Program-made: the position numbers and the translations under genes | Shown: piece after piece, positions 1 through 5,481 of the stretch | Position numbering within the stretch: position 1 is the first letter of the stretch | Layout of the letters: each line of letters begins with the position of its first letter | The notes under the pieces: generated by a model | Databases searched by the model: none | Seen by the model: the letters and a program-made list of their open reading frames with translations, nothing else | What the model was told of the DNA's origin: nothing | Origin: Burkholderiales bacterium | GTDB taxonomy: Bacteria; Pseudomonadota; Gammaproteobacteria; Burkholderiales; Usitatibacteraceae | Length of the DNA: 5,481 nt | Direction: 5' to 3' | NCBI GenBank assembly: GCA_026786225.1 | Contig: JAJAYN010000279.1 | Coordinates: 1 to 5,481 of the forward strand

Positions 1-529
1 CTTCCTGCTCGATCAATTGATTGGCGAGTGTGTTCAGGGCCTGGGTTCGTGTTGAAAGGTCAGCAAAATCGCGTTCCAGTTGACTGCCAAGATCGGGCGA
101 CGTGGGCTTTGTCGTGAGCAGCGCGTAAATACGGAGTTCGTGTTGCTGAACCACATCCGCGATCGTCTGCATTTCAGGCGCTAAAGGCAAGACGACAAAT
201 TCGCCAACAAGTTTCCGGAAGCCCTCCCGGGACTGCTTGTATGCATCAATCAGATCGCGGTCACCTGAGACAGCATAAAGACGCGCGGAGCGTTCCATTG
301 CCAAGGCGATGGTGGCGAGTTGTCGCGCATTTTGTGTGGCAACCGTGGCATTGAAAACCGCCTTCTGGCTCTGCTCAGACAGACGCTCGATGGAAAAGGC
401 GTTCGACACCAACCCGGCAATCAATGGTAAAGCCACGATGGCAAAGCCAACCAGCAGTAAACCCAGAAAGGACCTCGGATAACGCAGTTCCATAAGAAGA
501 TTTTCGTCTGAAGGACTACTCTTGTTCAT
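1..529 (-). CDS. GlrK/QseE-like sensor histidine kinase, N-terminal part (runs off left edge)
   Basis: This is the first 176 codons of a minus-strand gene that stays open to the window edge. It has a short polar N-terminus, one clear membrane segment at about residues 20-44 (FLGLLLVGFAIVALPLIAGL), then a helical periplasmic-type sensor region. Residues 78-104 carry an AMERSARLYAVSGD pattern followed by a Tyr-Lys-Gln-Ser stretch. From memory this matches the EMERSYRQY segment of Escherichia coli QseE/GlrK, the kinase that phosphorylates the sigma-54-type regulator GlrR. The HAMP, His-kinase and ATPase domains would lie outside the window, so kinase activity is inferred from family resemblance only. 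The start at 529 has no good Shine-Dalgarno sequence. ATG at 493 (MELRYPRSF) is a real alternative, because many relatives begin just before the YPRSF-like stretch. A chemoreceptor is less likely. Confidence 0.65.
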   Translation of the reverse strand, partial: MNKSSPSDENLLMELRYPRSFLGLLLVGFAIVALPLIAGLVSNAFSIERLSEQSQKAVFNATVATQNARQLATIALAMERSARLYAVSGDRDLIDAYKQSREGFRKLVGEFVVLPLAPEMQTIADVVQQHELRIYALLTTKPTSPDLGSQLERDFADLSTRTQALNTLANQLIEQE

Positions 530-586
530 ATGAGTACAACAAAAGTCGGCAAAGGGCGTGCCAAGTTCAGCCACACCTGGTCCCAC

Positions 587-608
587 GTGATGATAAGATA
601 AACATCAC
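587..608. promoter_or_regulatory. Perfect dyad GTGATG-N10-CATCAC between divergent genes
   Basis: Six bases, GTGATG at 587-592, are mirrored exactly by CATCAC at 603-608 around an A/T-rich 10-base centre. The element lies between the kinase gene (start 529, minus) and the DUF3460 gene (start 630, plus). The spacing and AT-rich middle fit a dimeric regulator operator, and the centre could double as a -10 region (GATGAT or TAAGAT). I found no convincing -35 partner. A chance match is possible. Confidence 0.3.
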
Positions 609-629
609 TCACCAGCTTTGGTCACCGCA

Positions 630-824
630 ATGTACGAATCCGATATCACTAAATTTGTTCGTGACCTGATGGAACATCATCCGGACCTCAAAGAACTGCA
701 GAAAACCAACCGCGCAACTTGGTGGGACAAGAAGCAAAATCTTGACGAGCTAAGACGACACGATCAGTCTGCCGCACCGAAACAGGCTTATGCGTATTTC
801 CCGCTGCCAAAGTCGAGCGCGTAG
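630..824 (+). CDS. DUF3460 family protein
   Basis: A 64-residue soluble protein of unknown function. It has the family pattern in order: Tyr-x-Ser near the start followed by Thr-x-Phe (residues 2-9), a Leu-x-x-x-x-Pro-x-Leu helix (13-20), Gln-x-x-x-Arg-Ala (24-29), Trp-Asp-Lys (32-34), Leu-Asp-Glu-x-Arg-Arg (38-43) and a Gln-Ala-Tyr-x-Tyr close to the C-terminus (52-56). Relatives usually stop right after this Tyr motif; here about eight further residues (FPLPKSSA) follow. ATG at 630 is chosen because the family begins Met-Tyr-x-Ser or close to it. An in-frame TTG at 618 would add four residues, and neither start has a strong ribosome binding site. The gene stands alone, divergent from the sensor kinase. 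No catalytic residues or membrane segments are visible, and no function should be assumed. Confidence 0.8.
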   Translation: MYESDITKFVRDLMEHHPDLKELQKTNRATWWDKKQNLDELRRHDQSAAPKQAYAYFPLPKSSA

Positions 825-1051
825 CGATCGTCTATGCAAAGGGGAAGTGCGGCTAAAAGTGTCGTCAGAATGCGAAATGCTAGAACTTAGCTTGCTTGCC
901 GCAGCATCGCGATATGGGATTGAACCAGACTTCAAATATGTAGATGTTCATCCACGTCAGATGAGAGCTTTGCCATGGCTAGTCGATAACATGCGAAGCG
1001 ATATTAACTAGTGTGACGTCGTCCCCAACCGTTGAGTGATAAATCTTAATG

Positions 1052-1097
1052 GCGAGCGATTTCTCGGGAAGTCGCTTCGCTGACGCTGTGTGCGAAG
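1052..1097. repeat. Two overlapping, mutually exclusive inverted repeats
   Basis: Hairpin A pairs GCGAGCGATTTC (1052-1063) with GAAGTCGCTTCGC (1068-1080) across a TCGG loop. It makes 12 pairs, with one G-T wobble and one bulged T at 1076. Hairpin B pairs CTTCGC (1075-1080) with GCGAAG (1092-1097) across 11 bases. Both use 1075-1080, so only one can form at a time. A run of five T follows at 1119-1123, but it is not next to a stem. This could be part of a 3' untranslated region, a terminator remnant, a small RNA or chance. The pairing is seen in the sequence; any role is inference. Confidence 0.4.
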
Positions 1098-1198
1098 TGC
1101 CATGCTACTGGACGGGCGTTTTTCCTAGTTGGCATTAGCGCGGTTTTACCTCACACCCACTTTCGCCAGCGTTCGCTGCGCAAAGGTACTGCAACCAA

Positions 1199-1220
1199 GC
1201 ACACAGTAGCTCCTCTGTGC
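1199..1220 (-). terminator. Possible weak terminator after fccB
   Basis: Six bases past the fccB stop codon, GCACA and TGTGC form a 5-bp stem that extends by two pairs beyond a C-C mismatch, around a short loop. In the fccB direction it is followed only by TTGGTTG, not a proper T tract. It is well placed for the operon end, but weak as an intrinsic terminator. Confidence 0.3.
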
Positions 1221-1226
1221 CCCTAT

Positions 1227-2504
1227 TTATGCCAGAGCATCCGCCCAAATATTCTTCGCCCATGCCATTGCGTACTGGCTTTCAAGCTCATTAGCCTGCG
1301 CGGATACGCCACCTGCACCGGGTACCGCTTTCATTGTCTTAGCCACCTCGTCGTACTTGTGGATAGACGCGACGTGCACGACTTTATCGGCTGAGACGAA
1401 GCTGTAACAGGTGTTTGAAAGTGTCGGACTAGGATTGGGTGTTTCACCGTCTAGCAGCGCCACAACAGCGGCCGCACAGGCTTTTCCATGCCCGTTTGCC
1501 ATATGCCCCGATTTTGGCATCGCCGGCGCGATCTGTAGTGCATCGCCTAAGAGGTGCACACCTGGAACGTTCTTGGCCTCGTACGTGAGCCAATTTATTT
1601 CGCACCAGCGCTTGTTCGCTGTAATAAACGAATCGGCAATTCCACCTGCTTTCATCGGTGGCAGTACATTCAGCACGTCGGCTTTAACGTCCCCGAACTC
1701 CAGTTTGGCTGTGCTGTTTGCGACATCCACATCCATCAATTTGGAACTGCCGCGGTATTCGACCATGCCCGCATACATTTCTGCCCAGGCCTTCTTGAAC
1801 AACCCGGGTTTGGAGGTCACGTCCATGTTCGCGTCGAGGATCAGCACTTTCGATTTTGGTTTGGACTTTTTGAAATAGGCCGCAACCTGGCAGGCGCGCT
1901 CGTAGGGGCCAGGTGGGCAGCGATAGGGTGCTTCAGGAATGGAGATGGCAAACACACCGCCATCTTTCATTGCTTCAAGCTGCTTCCTCAGTGCGACAGT
2001 CTGCGGACCGGCTTTCCATGCATGGAGTATTTTTTCCTGAGCGCCAGCGTCGTTCAACGCTGGCAGTGTGTCGAACATGAAATCGACACCTGGCGAAAGA
2101 ATGACCCGGTCGAAGGAAAGCGTATCGCCATTCGCCATTCGCACTACTTTTTTGTCGACGTCCACACTGGCTGCTTCACCCCGCACGACGTTCACGCCGT
2201 ATTTCTTCTGCAACGTTTCGTAGCTGACGGTAATGTCCTGCATAGTCTGAAAGCCGCCCAACACCAGATTGGAAATCGGACAAGAAATGAACTGCGCATT
2301 GCGTTCGATCAGCGTCACGTTAATGTGTGGCCCCCACATTTTGATGTACTTGGCGGCAGTTGCCCCCCCGTAGCCGCCGCCCACAACGACGACGTTGGGG
2401 CCGCTGCTTCCGGCGATCGCCGCGCAGCCAGGCAGCGCGGAAACGCCCGCGACAGCGGTGGTTACACCAGACCATTGCAAGAATGTCCTGCGATCAATTC
2501 TCAT
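1227..2504 (-). CDS. fccB: Flavocytochrome c sulfide dehydrogenase, flavoprotein subunit
   Basis: A 425-residue periplasmic flavoprotein that oxidises sulfide and hands electrons to its cytochrome c partner. It begins with a twin-arginine signal (RRTFLQW, residues 5-11), a hydrophobic stretch and LPGC at 24-27, a lipobox-like site suggesting a lipid-anchored product. The FAD-binding loop GGGYGG is at 42-47. Cys75 in FISCPISN aligns with the cysteine that binds FAD covalently in Allochromatium FccB. Cys196 (YRCPPGPYERA) and Cys366 (NTCYS) align with its redox disulfide. The GDA segment at 320-322 followed by MPKSG is the second FAD-contact region, and the C-terminus keeps the QYA-x-x-W pattern. 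Length and motifs are complete, with no frameshift. A strong GAGGAG site (2511-2516) precedes ATG 2504, 27 bases after the cytochrome stop, so the two are surely co-transcribed. SoxF is the name used for the same family in sox clusters, but no sox genes are visible here. Confidence 0.92.
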   Translation of the reverse strand: MRIDRRTFLQWSGVTTAVAGVSALPGCAAIAGSSGPNVVVVGGGYGGATAAKYIKMWGPHINVTLIERNAQFISCPISNLVLGGFQTMQDITVSYETLQKKYGVNVVRGEAASVDVDKKVVRMANGDTLSFDRVILSPGVDFMFDTLPALNDAGAQEKILHAWKAGPQTVALRKQLEAMKDGGVFAISIPEAPYRCPPGPYERACQVAAYFKKSKPKSKVLILDANMDVTSKPGLFKKAWAEMYAGMVEYRGSSKLMDVDVANSTAKLEFGDVKADVLNVLPPMKAGGIADSFITANKRWCEINWLTYEAKNVPGVHLLGDALQIAPAMPKSGHMANGHGKACAAAVVALLDGETPNPSPTLSNTCYSFVSADKVVHVASIHKYDEVAKTMKAVPGAGGVSAQANELESQYAMAWAKNIWADALA

Positions 2505-2531
2505 GTTGTTCTCCTCAATTTGTTCGCAACA

Positions 2532-2912
2532 CTATTTCTTTTGAGCCGAGAAGAAATCGGCAATCACAGCAATTTCTGCCTCTGAATAGCCTTTGGCGAT
2601 CTGATGCATCACGGTTGCCTCGCGCTTACCTTCCTTAAACGCTTTCATTTGTAACACGAAGTACTCTTTGTTGGATCCTGCCAAGCCTGGGATTGCACCT
2701 CCGGCACTATTGCCATTGGTACCATGGCAGGCAGCGCAGTTGGCCGCAAGCGCCCGCACGCCCAACTGCGTGAGATTGGATGCAGCGAACGGAATTGGCG
2801 CGGGCGGCGTGACGGATACAGGTAGCGGTGCTTGCGCGACGGACAAAATACAATTCGTCACAAGTGCAACGAGCAATCCCAGACTCAGTGGTTGGCTAAG
2901 TTTTGTTTTCAT
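2532..2912 (-). CDS. fccA: Monoheme cytochrome c, flavocytochrome c sulfide dehydrogenase cytochrome subunit
   Basis: A 126-residue secreted class I cytochrome c. Residues 1-28 are a signal peptide with a likely cut after AQA. A Pro-rich linker (about 29-42) follows, then one heme-binding site CAACH at 59-63, with His63 as an axial ligand. Met102 in ATVMHQIAKGY is the expected second ligand. The GLAGSNKEY-x-x-x-QM-x-AFK-x-GKR stretch (76-97) and C-terminal ADFFSAQK helix are typical of cytochrome subunits paired with sulfide dehydrogenase flavoproteins. It is the first gene of the operon and the obvious electron acceptor of the downstream flavoprotein. A near-ideal AAGGAG (2919-2924) sits six bases before ATG 2912. 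The Allochromatium partner carries two hemes in a longer chain, whereas this one has a single heme, as in Chlorobium. A generic cytochrome c553 function cannot be excluded from this protein alone; the neighbour decides the call. Confidence 0.87.
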   Translation of the reverse strand: MKTKLSQPLSLGLLVALVTNCILSVAQAPLPVSVTPPAPIPFAASNLTQLGVRALAANCAACHGTNGNSAGGAIPGLAGSNKEYFVLQMKAFKEGKREATVMHQIAKGYSEAEIAVIADFFSAQKK

Positions 2913-3024
2913 TCAACTCTCCTTGTGACCGTTAAGCTATTTCTTGTTGACCTTCATGGTCCCATTGAGAGGATAGCGCAAGTAACAGAGAATTGCTCGC
3001 CAAGAGGCGCAGGGCACAATCGAT

Positions 3025-3054
3025 ATGACCCACGTTGCTGACAACGTGACTCAT
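3025..3054 (-). terminator. Perfect 7-bp stem-loop between clpA and the fcc operon
   Basis: CACGTTG (3031-3037) pairs exactly with CAACGTG (3042-3048) over a CTGA loop. Outer ATGA/TCAT arms (3025-3028, 3051-3054) add four pairs beyond a 2x2 mismatch. It starts about 30 bases past the clpA stop, as a transcription terminator would, but no T run follows on the minus strand. It also lies about 110 bases upstream of fccA, so an operator for the fcc operon is an alternative reading. Confidence 0.4.
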
Positions 3055-3085
3055 TTCGGTAACTCGCTGCGATACTGCGAATTGG

Positions 3086-5353
3086 TCAGGATTCCTGTGT
3101 AGCAGCCTCTTTTTCCTGACTGATATCCAGTATCACTTTCCCTTCGGCGTCCACATCTATTGTCACTTTTCCACCATTGGCCAGCCGACCGAACAATAGT
3201 TCGTCTGCAAGTGCGCGACGGATCGTGTCCTGAATCAGTCGTGCCATCGGTCGCGCGCCCATAAGCGGATCGAAACCATTTTTCGCCAAATATTTCTTTA
3301 ACGCCTCAGTGTAGGTCACGTCCACTTTCTTTTCCGTGAGCTGCGCTTCAAGCTGCATCAGAAACTTGTCGACCACCTGAAGAATGATCTTCTCATCGAG
3401 CGGCGCGAATGAAATAGTCGCATCCAGTCGGTTACGAAACTCAGGTGTGAACATGCGCTTGATCTCAGCCATTTCATCACCAGCCCGCTTGTCGTTGGTA
3501 AAGCCCATGGAAGATTTTGACAGTTCCGACGCACCTGCGTTGGTGGTCATGACAATCACGACATTGCGGAAATCCGCTTTGCGACCGTTGTTGTCGGTTA
3601 GCGTACCGTGATCCATAACCTGCAACATCACATTGAAGATATCCGGATGCGCCTTTTCAATTTCGTCGAGTAACAGCACCGAATACGGGTGCTTGCTGAT
3701 AGCTTCGGTCATCAAACCACCCTGATCGAATCCCACATAGCCAGGAGGCGCGCCAATCAAGCGCGACACGGCATGCCGCTCCATGTATTCGGACATGTCG
3801 AAGCGTATGAGTTCCACACCAAGGATGAAGGCCAACTGCTTGGCGACCTCGGTTTTACCTACTCCCGTTGGCCCCGAAAACAGGAAAGAACCGATGGGCT
3901 TGGCCGAGTTGACAATTCCCGAGCGTGCCATTTTAATTGCGGACGCCAGCGCATCAATCGCTTTGTCCTGCCCAAACACGACGGATCGCAAATCCCGGTC
4001 AAGCGTTTTCAGGGCGCTGCGATCATCGCTGGACACATTCCTTGCAGGGATACGTGCAATCTTGGCAACAATCTCCTCAATTTCCGGTTTGCCAATCGTT
4101 TTTTTCTGCTTGGATTTTGGTGCGATACGTTGCGCCGCACCCGCTTCATCGATGACATCAATGGCTTTATCAGGCAAATGCCGATCATTGATGTATTTGG
4201 CTGAAAGTTCAGCCGCTGTCGTAAGTGCAGTTGCGGTGTATTTGACGCCATGGTGCGATTCAAAGCGCGACTTCAGGCCTTTGAGAATTTCGATCGTTTC
4301 AGCTATGGAAGGTTCAGATACGTCGATCTTCTGAAAGCGGCGCGAGAGCGCGTGATCTTTCTCGAAGACGCCGCGATATTCGGTGTAAGTCGTCGCGCCG
4401 ATGCATTTCAGTTGTCCTGACGACAGCGCAGGCTTTAGCAAATTGGATGCATCGAGTGTGCCGCCTGACGCGGAGCCCGCACCAATCAGTGTGTGAATCT
4501 CGTCGATGAATAACACCGCGTTCGGGTTTTCCATCAACTGCTTTAGTACGGCCTTCAGACGCTGCTCGAAATCACCGCGATACTTTGTACCCGCAAGCAG
4601 TGAACCCATGTCAAGTGAATAGACTTGCGCTTTGGCGAGTATGTCCGGCACCTGCCCATCGACCACGCGTTTGGCCAGACCCTCGGCGATGGCAGTCTTG
4701 CCTACGCCGGCTTCGCCAACCAGAAGTGGATTGTTCTTGCGACGGCGACAAAGAATCTGAATGACGCGCTCAACTTCATTTTCGCGTCCGATCAGCGGAT
4801 CGATCTTGCCGTCGATGGCCATTTGGTTGAGGTTGAGCGTGAAACTTTCCAGTGCCCCGCCCGCCTGCTCGCCTTCTGCGCCCTCAGCTTCAGGCTCGCC
4901 CTTTGAAGCACCTGCTGGCGTGGCCTTGGAAATGCCATGCGAAATAAAGTTAACGACGTCCAGCCGGGAAACGCCCTGCTGGTGAAGAAAATAGACCGCG
5001 TGCGAGTCTTTTTCGCCGTAGATTGCAACCAGTACATTGGCACCAGTAACTTCTTTTTTTCCAGAAGACTGGACATGCAGAATCGCACGTTGAATAACGC
5101 GCTGGAAACCGAGTGTGGGCTGCGTATTGACCTCACCGTCCCCGGCAACGATAGGAGTGTGTTGCTCGATGAATTCCGAAAGCGCCTTCTTCAAGTCATC
5201 GATTTTGGCCGTACACGCCTTCAGCACTTCCTGTGCAGATGGGTTCTCCAGCAACGCGAGCAACAAATGCTCAACCGTAATGAACTCGTGGCGCTTTTGC
5301 CGGGCTTCGACAAATGCCATGTGTAGACTGACTTCGAGTTCTTGCGCAATCAT
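3086..5353 (-). CDS. clpA: ATP-dependent Clp protease ATP-binding subunit ClpA
   Basis: A 755-residue AAA+ unfoldase (Escherichia coli ClpA has 758) that forms a cytoplasmic hexamer, unfolds substrates and feeds them to ClpP, with ClpS as N-degron adaptor. Domains in order: Clp N-domain (1-140), acidic Gly/Ala/Glu-rich linker (about 142-167), first AAA module with Walker A GEAGVGKT (213-220), pore loop KYRG (257-260), Walker B VLFIDE (280-285) and arginine pair RR (338-339). The second module has Walker A GPTGVGKT (494-501), pore loop GYVG (538-541), Walker B VLLLDE (559-564), the PEFRNRLD arginine finger (640-642) and sensor 2 GARP (699-702). The ClpP-docking tripeptide at 616-618 is Met-Gly-Phe where E. 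coli has Ile-Gly-Leu. The reading frame stays open upstream to 5458, but the family start [14 protein letters not shown] and the ribosome site at 5360-5365 fix ATG 5353. Nothing is broken or missing. Confidence 0.96.
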   Translation of the reverse strand: MIAQELEVSLHMAFVEARQKRHEFITVEHLLLALLENPSAQEVLKACTAKIDDLKKALSEFIEQHTPIVAGDGEVNTQPTLGFQRVIQRAILHVQSSGKKEVTGANVLVAIYGEKDSHAVYFLHQQGVSRLDVVNFISHGISKATPAGASKGEPEAEGAEGEQAGGALESFTLNLNQMAIDGKIDPLIGRENEVERVIQILCRRRKNNPLLVGEAGVGKTAIAEGLAKRVVDGQVPDILAKAQVYSLDMGSLLAGTKYRGDFEQRLKAVLKQLMENPNAVLFIDEIHTLIGAGSASGGTLDASNLLKPALSSGQLKCIGATTYTEYRGVFEKDHALSRRFQKIDVSEPSIAETIEILKGLKSRFESHHGVKYTATALTTAAELSAKYINDRHLPDKAIDVIDEAGAAQRIAPKSKQKKTIGKPEIEEIVAKIARIPARNVSSDDRSALKTLDRDLRSVVFGQDKAIDALASAIKMARSGIVNSAKPIGSFLFSGPTGVGKTEVAKQLAFILGVELIRFDMSEYMERHAVSRLIGAPPGYVGFDQGGLMTEAISKHPYSVLLLDEIEKAHPDIFNVMLQVMDHGTLTDNNGRKADFRNVVIVMTTNAGASELSKSSMGFTNDKRAGDEMAEIKRMFTPEFRNRLDATISFAPLDEKIILQVVDKFLMQLEAQLTEKKVDVTYTEALKKYLAKNGFDPLMGARPMARLIQDTIRRALADELLFGRLANGGKVTIDVDAEGKVILDISQEKEAATQES

Positions 5354-5359
5354 GATATG

Positions 5360-5365
5360 CCTTTC
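5360..5365 (-). promoter_or_regulatory. Ribosome binding site fixing the clpA start
   Basis: On the minus strand GAAAGG lies six bases before ATG 5353. This supports that start over the in-frame ATG at 5458, which would add 35 residues (MCEIVDWLFKAM and on) absent from known ClpA proteins and lying in the clpS-clpA gap. Confidence 0.6.
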
Positions 5366-5464
5366 AAAGGTACAGCGAAACGAAACTACCAATAGGTTAC
5401 TACCACTTGTTAGCTGGAACTGCATGGCCTTGAAGAGCCAATCGACAATCTCGCACAAGCGAAT

Positions 5465-5481
5465 TCAGAGCTCCTCCATCC
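5465..5481 (-). CDS. clpS: Probable 3' end of clpS (last four codons and stop)
   Basis: The right edge, read on the minus strand, ends Met-Glu-Glu-Leu then TGA (5465-5467). Betaproteobacterial ClpS proteins, as I recall them, finish with HPLQCVMEE plus one residue, and clpS lies directly upstream of clpA on the same strand in most Proteobacteria. ClpS is the small adaptor that binds the ClpA N-domain and delivers N-degron substrates. Only 17 bases are visible, so the call rests on position and this short tail. The gap to the clpA start is 111 bases, with no clear terminator. Confidence 0.55.

Larger units (their letters stand above)
825..1226. other. Gene-poor spacer with an unrecognised small ORF and inverted repeats
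   Basis: About 400 bases between the DUF3460 stop and the 3' end of the fcc operon. I recognise no gene here. A plus-strand reading frame ending in TAG at 1009-1011 gives 45 residues from ATG 877, or 73 from ATG 790 with overlap of the DUF3460 gene. It begins MLELSLLAAASRYGIEPDF and ends near WLVDNMRSDIN. It looks protein-like but matches no family I can name, lacks a Shine-Dalgarno sequence, and could be the remnant of a lost gene. The rest holds inverted repeats at 1052-1097, a small imperfect one at 1160-1185 (CTTT/AAAG arms around CAGCG-TT-CGCTG), and one at 1199-1220. No tRNA or other known RNA was seen. Confidence 0.5.

Noticed and set aside
750..935. 61-codon minus-strand frame across the DUF3460 end
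   Set aside because: Ser/Arg-rich with no motif, and it overlaps the 3' end of the recognised DUF3460 gene on the other strand.
1160..1185. Inverted repeat CTTT-x-CAGCG-TT-CGCTG-x-AAAG as a terminator
   Set aside because: The 3x3 internal mismatch, a two-base loop and no T tract on either side make it too weak to call.
1554..2585. 343-codon open frame on the plus strand, antisense to fccB
   Set aside because: It is a shadow of the fccB frame: rich in His, Phe and Cys, no family motifs, and the opposite strand encodes a complete, conserved flavoprotein.
2913..3024. Sigma-70 promoter for fccA (TTGGCG, TTGCGC or TTACTT as -35)
   Set aside because: No -35 candidate has a good -10 hexamer at 16-18 bases, so no promoter is claimed.
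3689..4334. Overlapping 171- and 183-codon plus-strand frames inside clpA
   Set aside because: They lie antisense to the conserved AAA modules, have no ribosome sites and no recognisable domains.
5353..5458. clpA start at ATG 5458
   Set aside because: The added 35 residues are unlike any ClpA, and the family start [14 protein letters not shown] with a ribosome site lies at 5353.

Overview
The window looks like ordinary chromosomal DNA from a betaproteobacterium. The best clues are a DUF3460 protein (a small family I know almost only from Betaproteobacteria), a 755-residue ClpA close to the enterobacterial one, a trace of clpS ending in the Met-Glu-Glu tail known from Burkholderia-type ClpS, and a truncated sensor kinase of the GlrK/QseE type. 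Base composition by eye is only modestly GC-rich, so genus and species cannot be named.

Layout from left to right. Positions 1-529 (minus) hold the N-terminal 176 residues of a membrane sensor histidine kinase that runs off the left edge. It is divergent from a small DUF3460 gene at 630-824 (plus), and the roughly 100-bp gap between them contains a perfect 6-bp dyad. Positions 825-1226 are about 400 bp with no recognisable gene, but with an orphan small ORF and several inverted repeats, including two hairpins that cannot form together. Positions 1227-2912 (minus) are a two-gene operon: a monoheme cytochrome c (fccA-like) followed 27 bp later by an FAD flavoprotein (fccB/soxF-like). Positions 3086-5353 (minus) are clpA, and the last 17 bases at the right edge are the probable 3' end of clpS.

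How the genes work together. The fcc pair encodes a periplasmic flavocytochrome c sulfide dehydrogenase. The flavoprotein takes electrons from sulfide through a Cys-Cys redox centre and a covalently bound FAD, and passes them to the cytochrome. ClpS and ClpA are the adaptor and unfoldase of the ClpAP protease, which handles N-degron substrates. The kinase and DUF3460 have no evident functional tie to the other genes.

I found no mobile element, CRISPR array, tRNA or rRNA, and nothing that amounts to a new multi-gene system. The most interesting points are the membrane-anchor signature of the flavoprotein, the single-heme cytochrome partner, and the unexplained structured DNA between the DUF3460 gene and the fcc operon.
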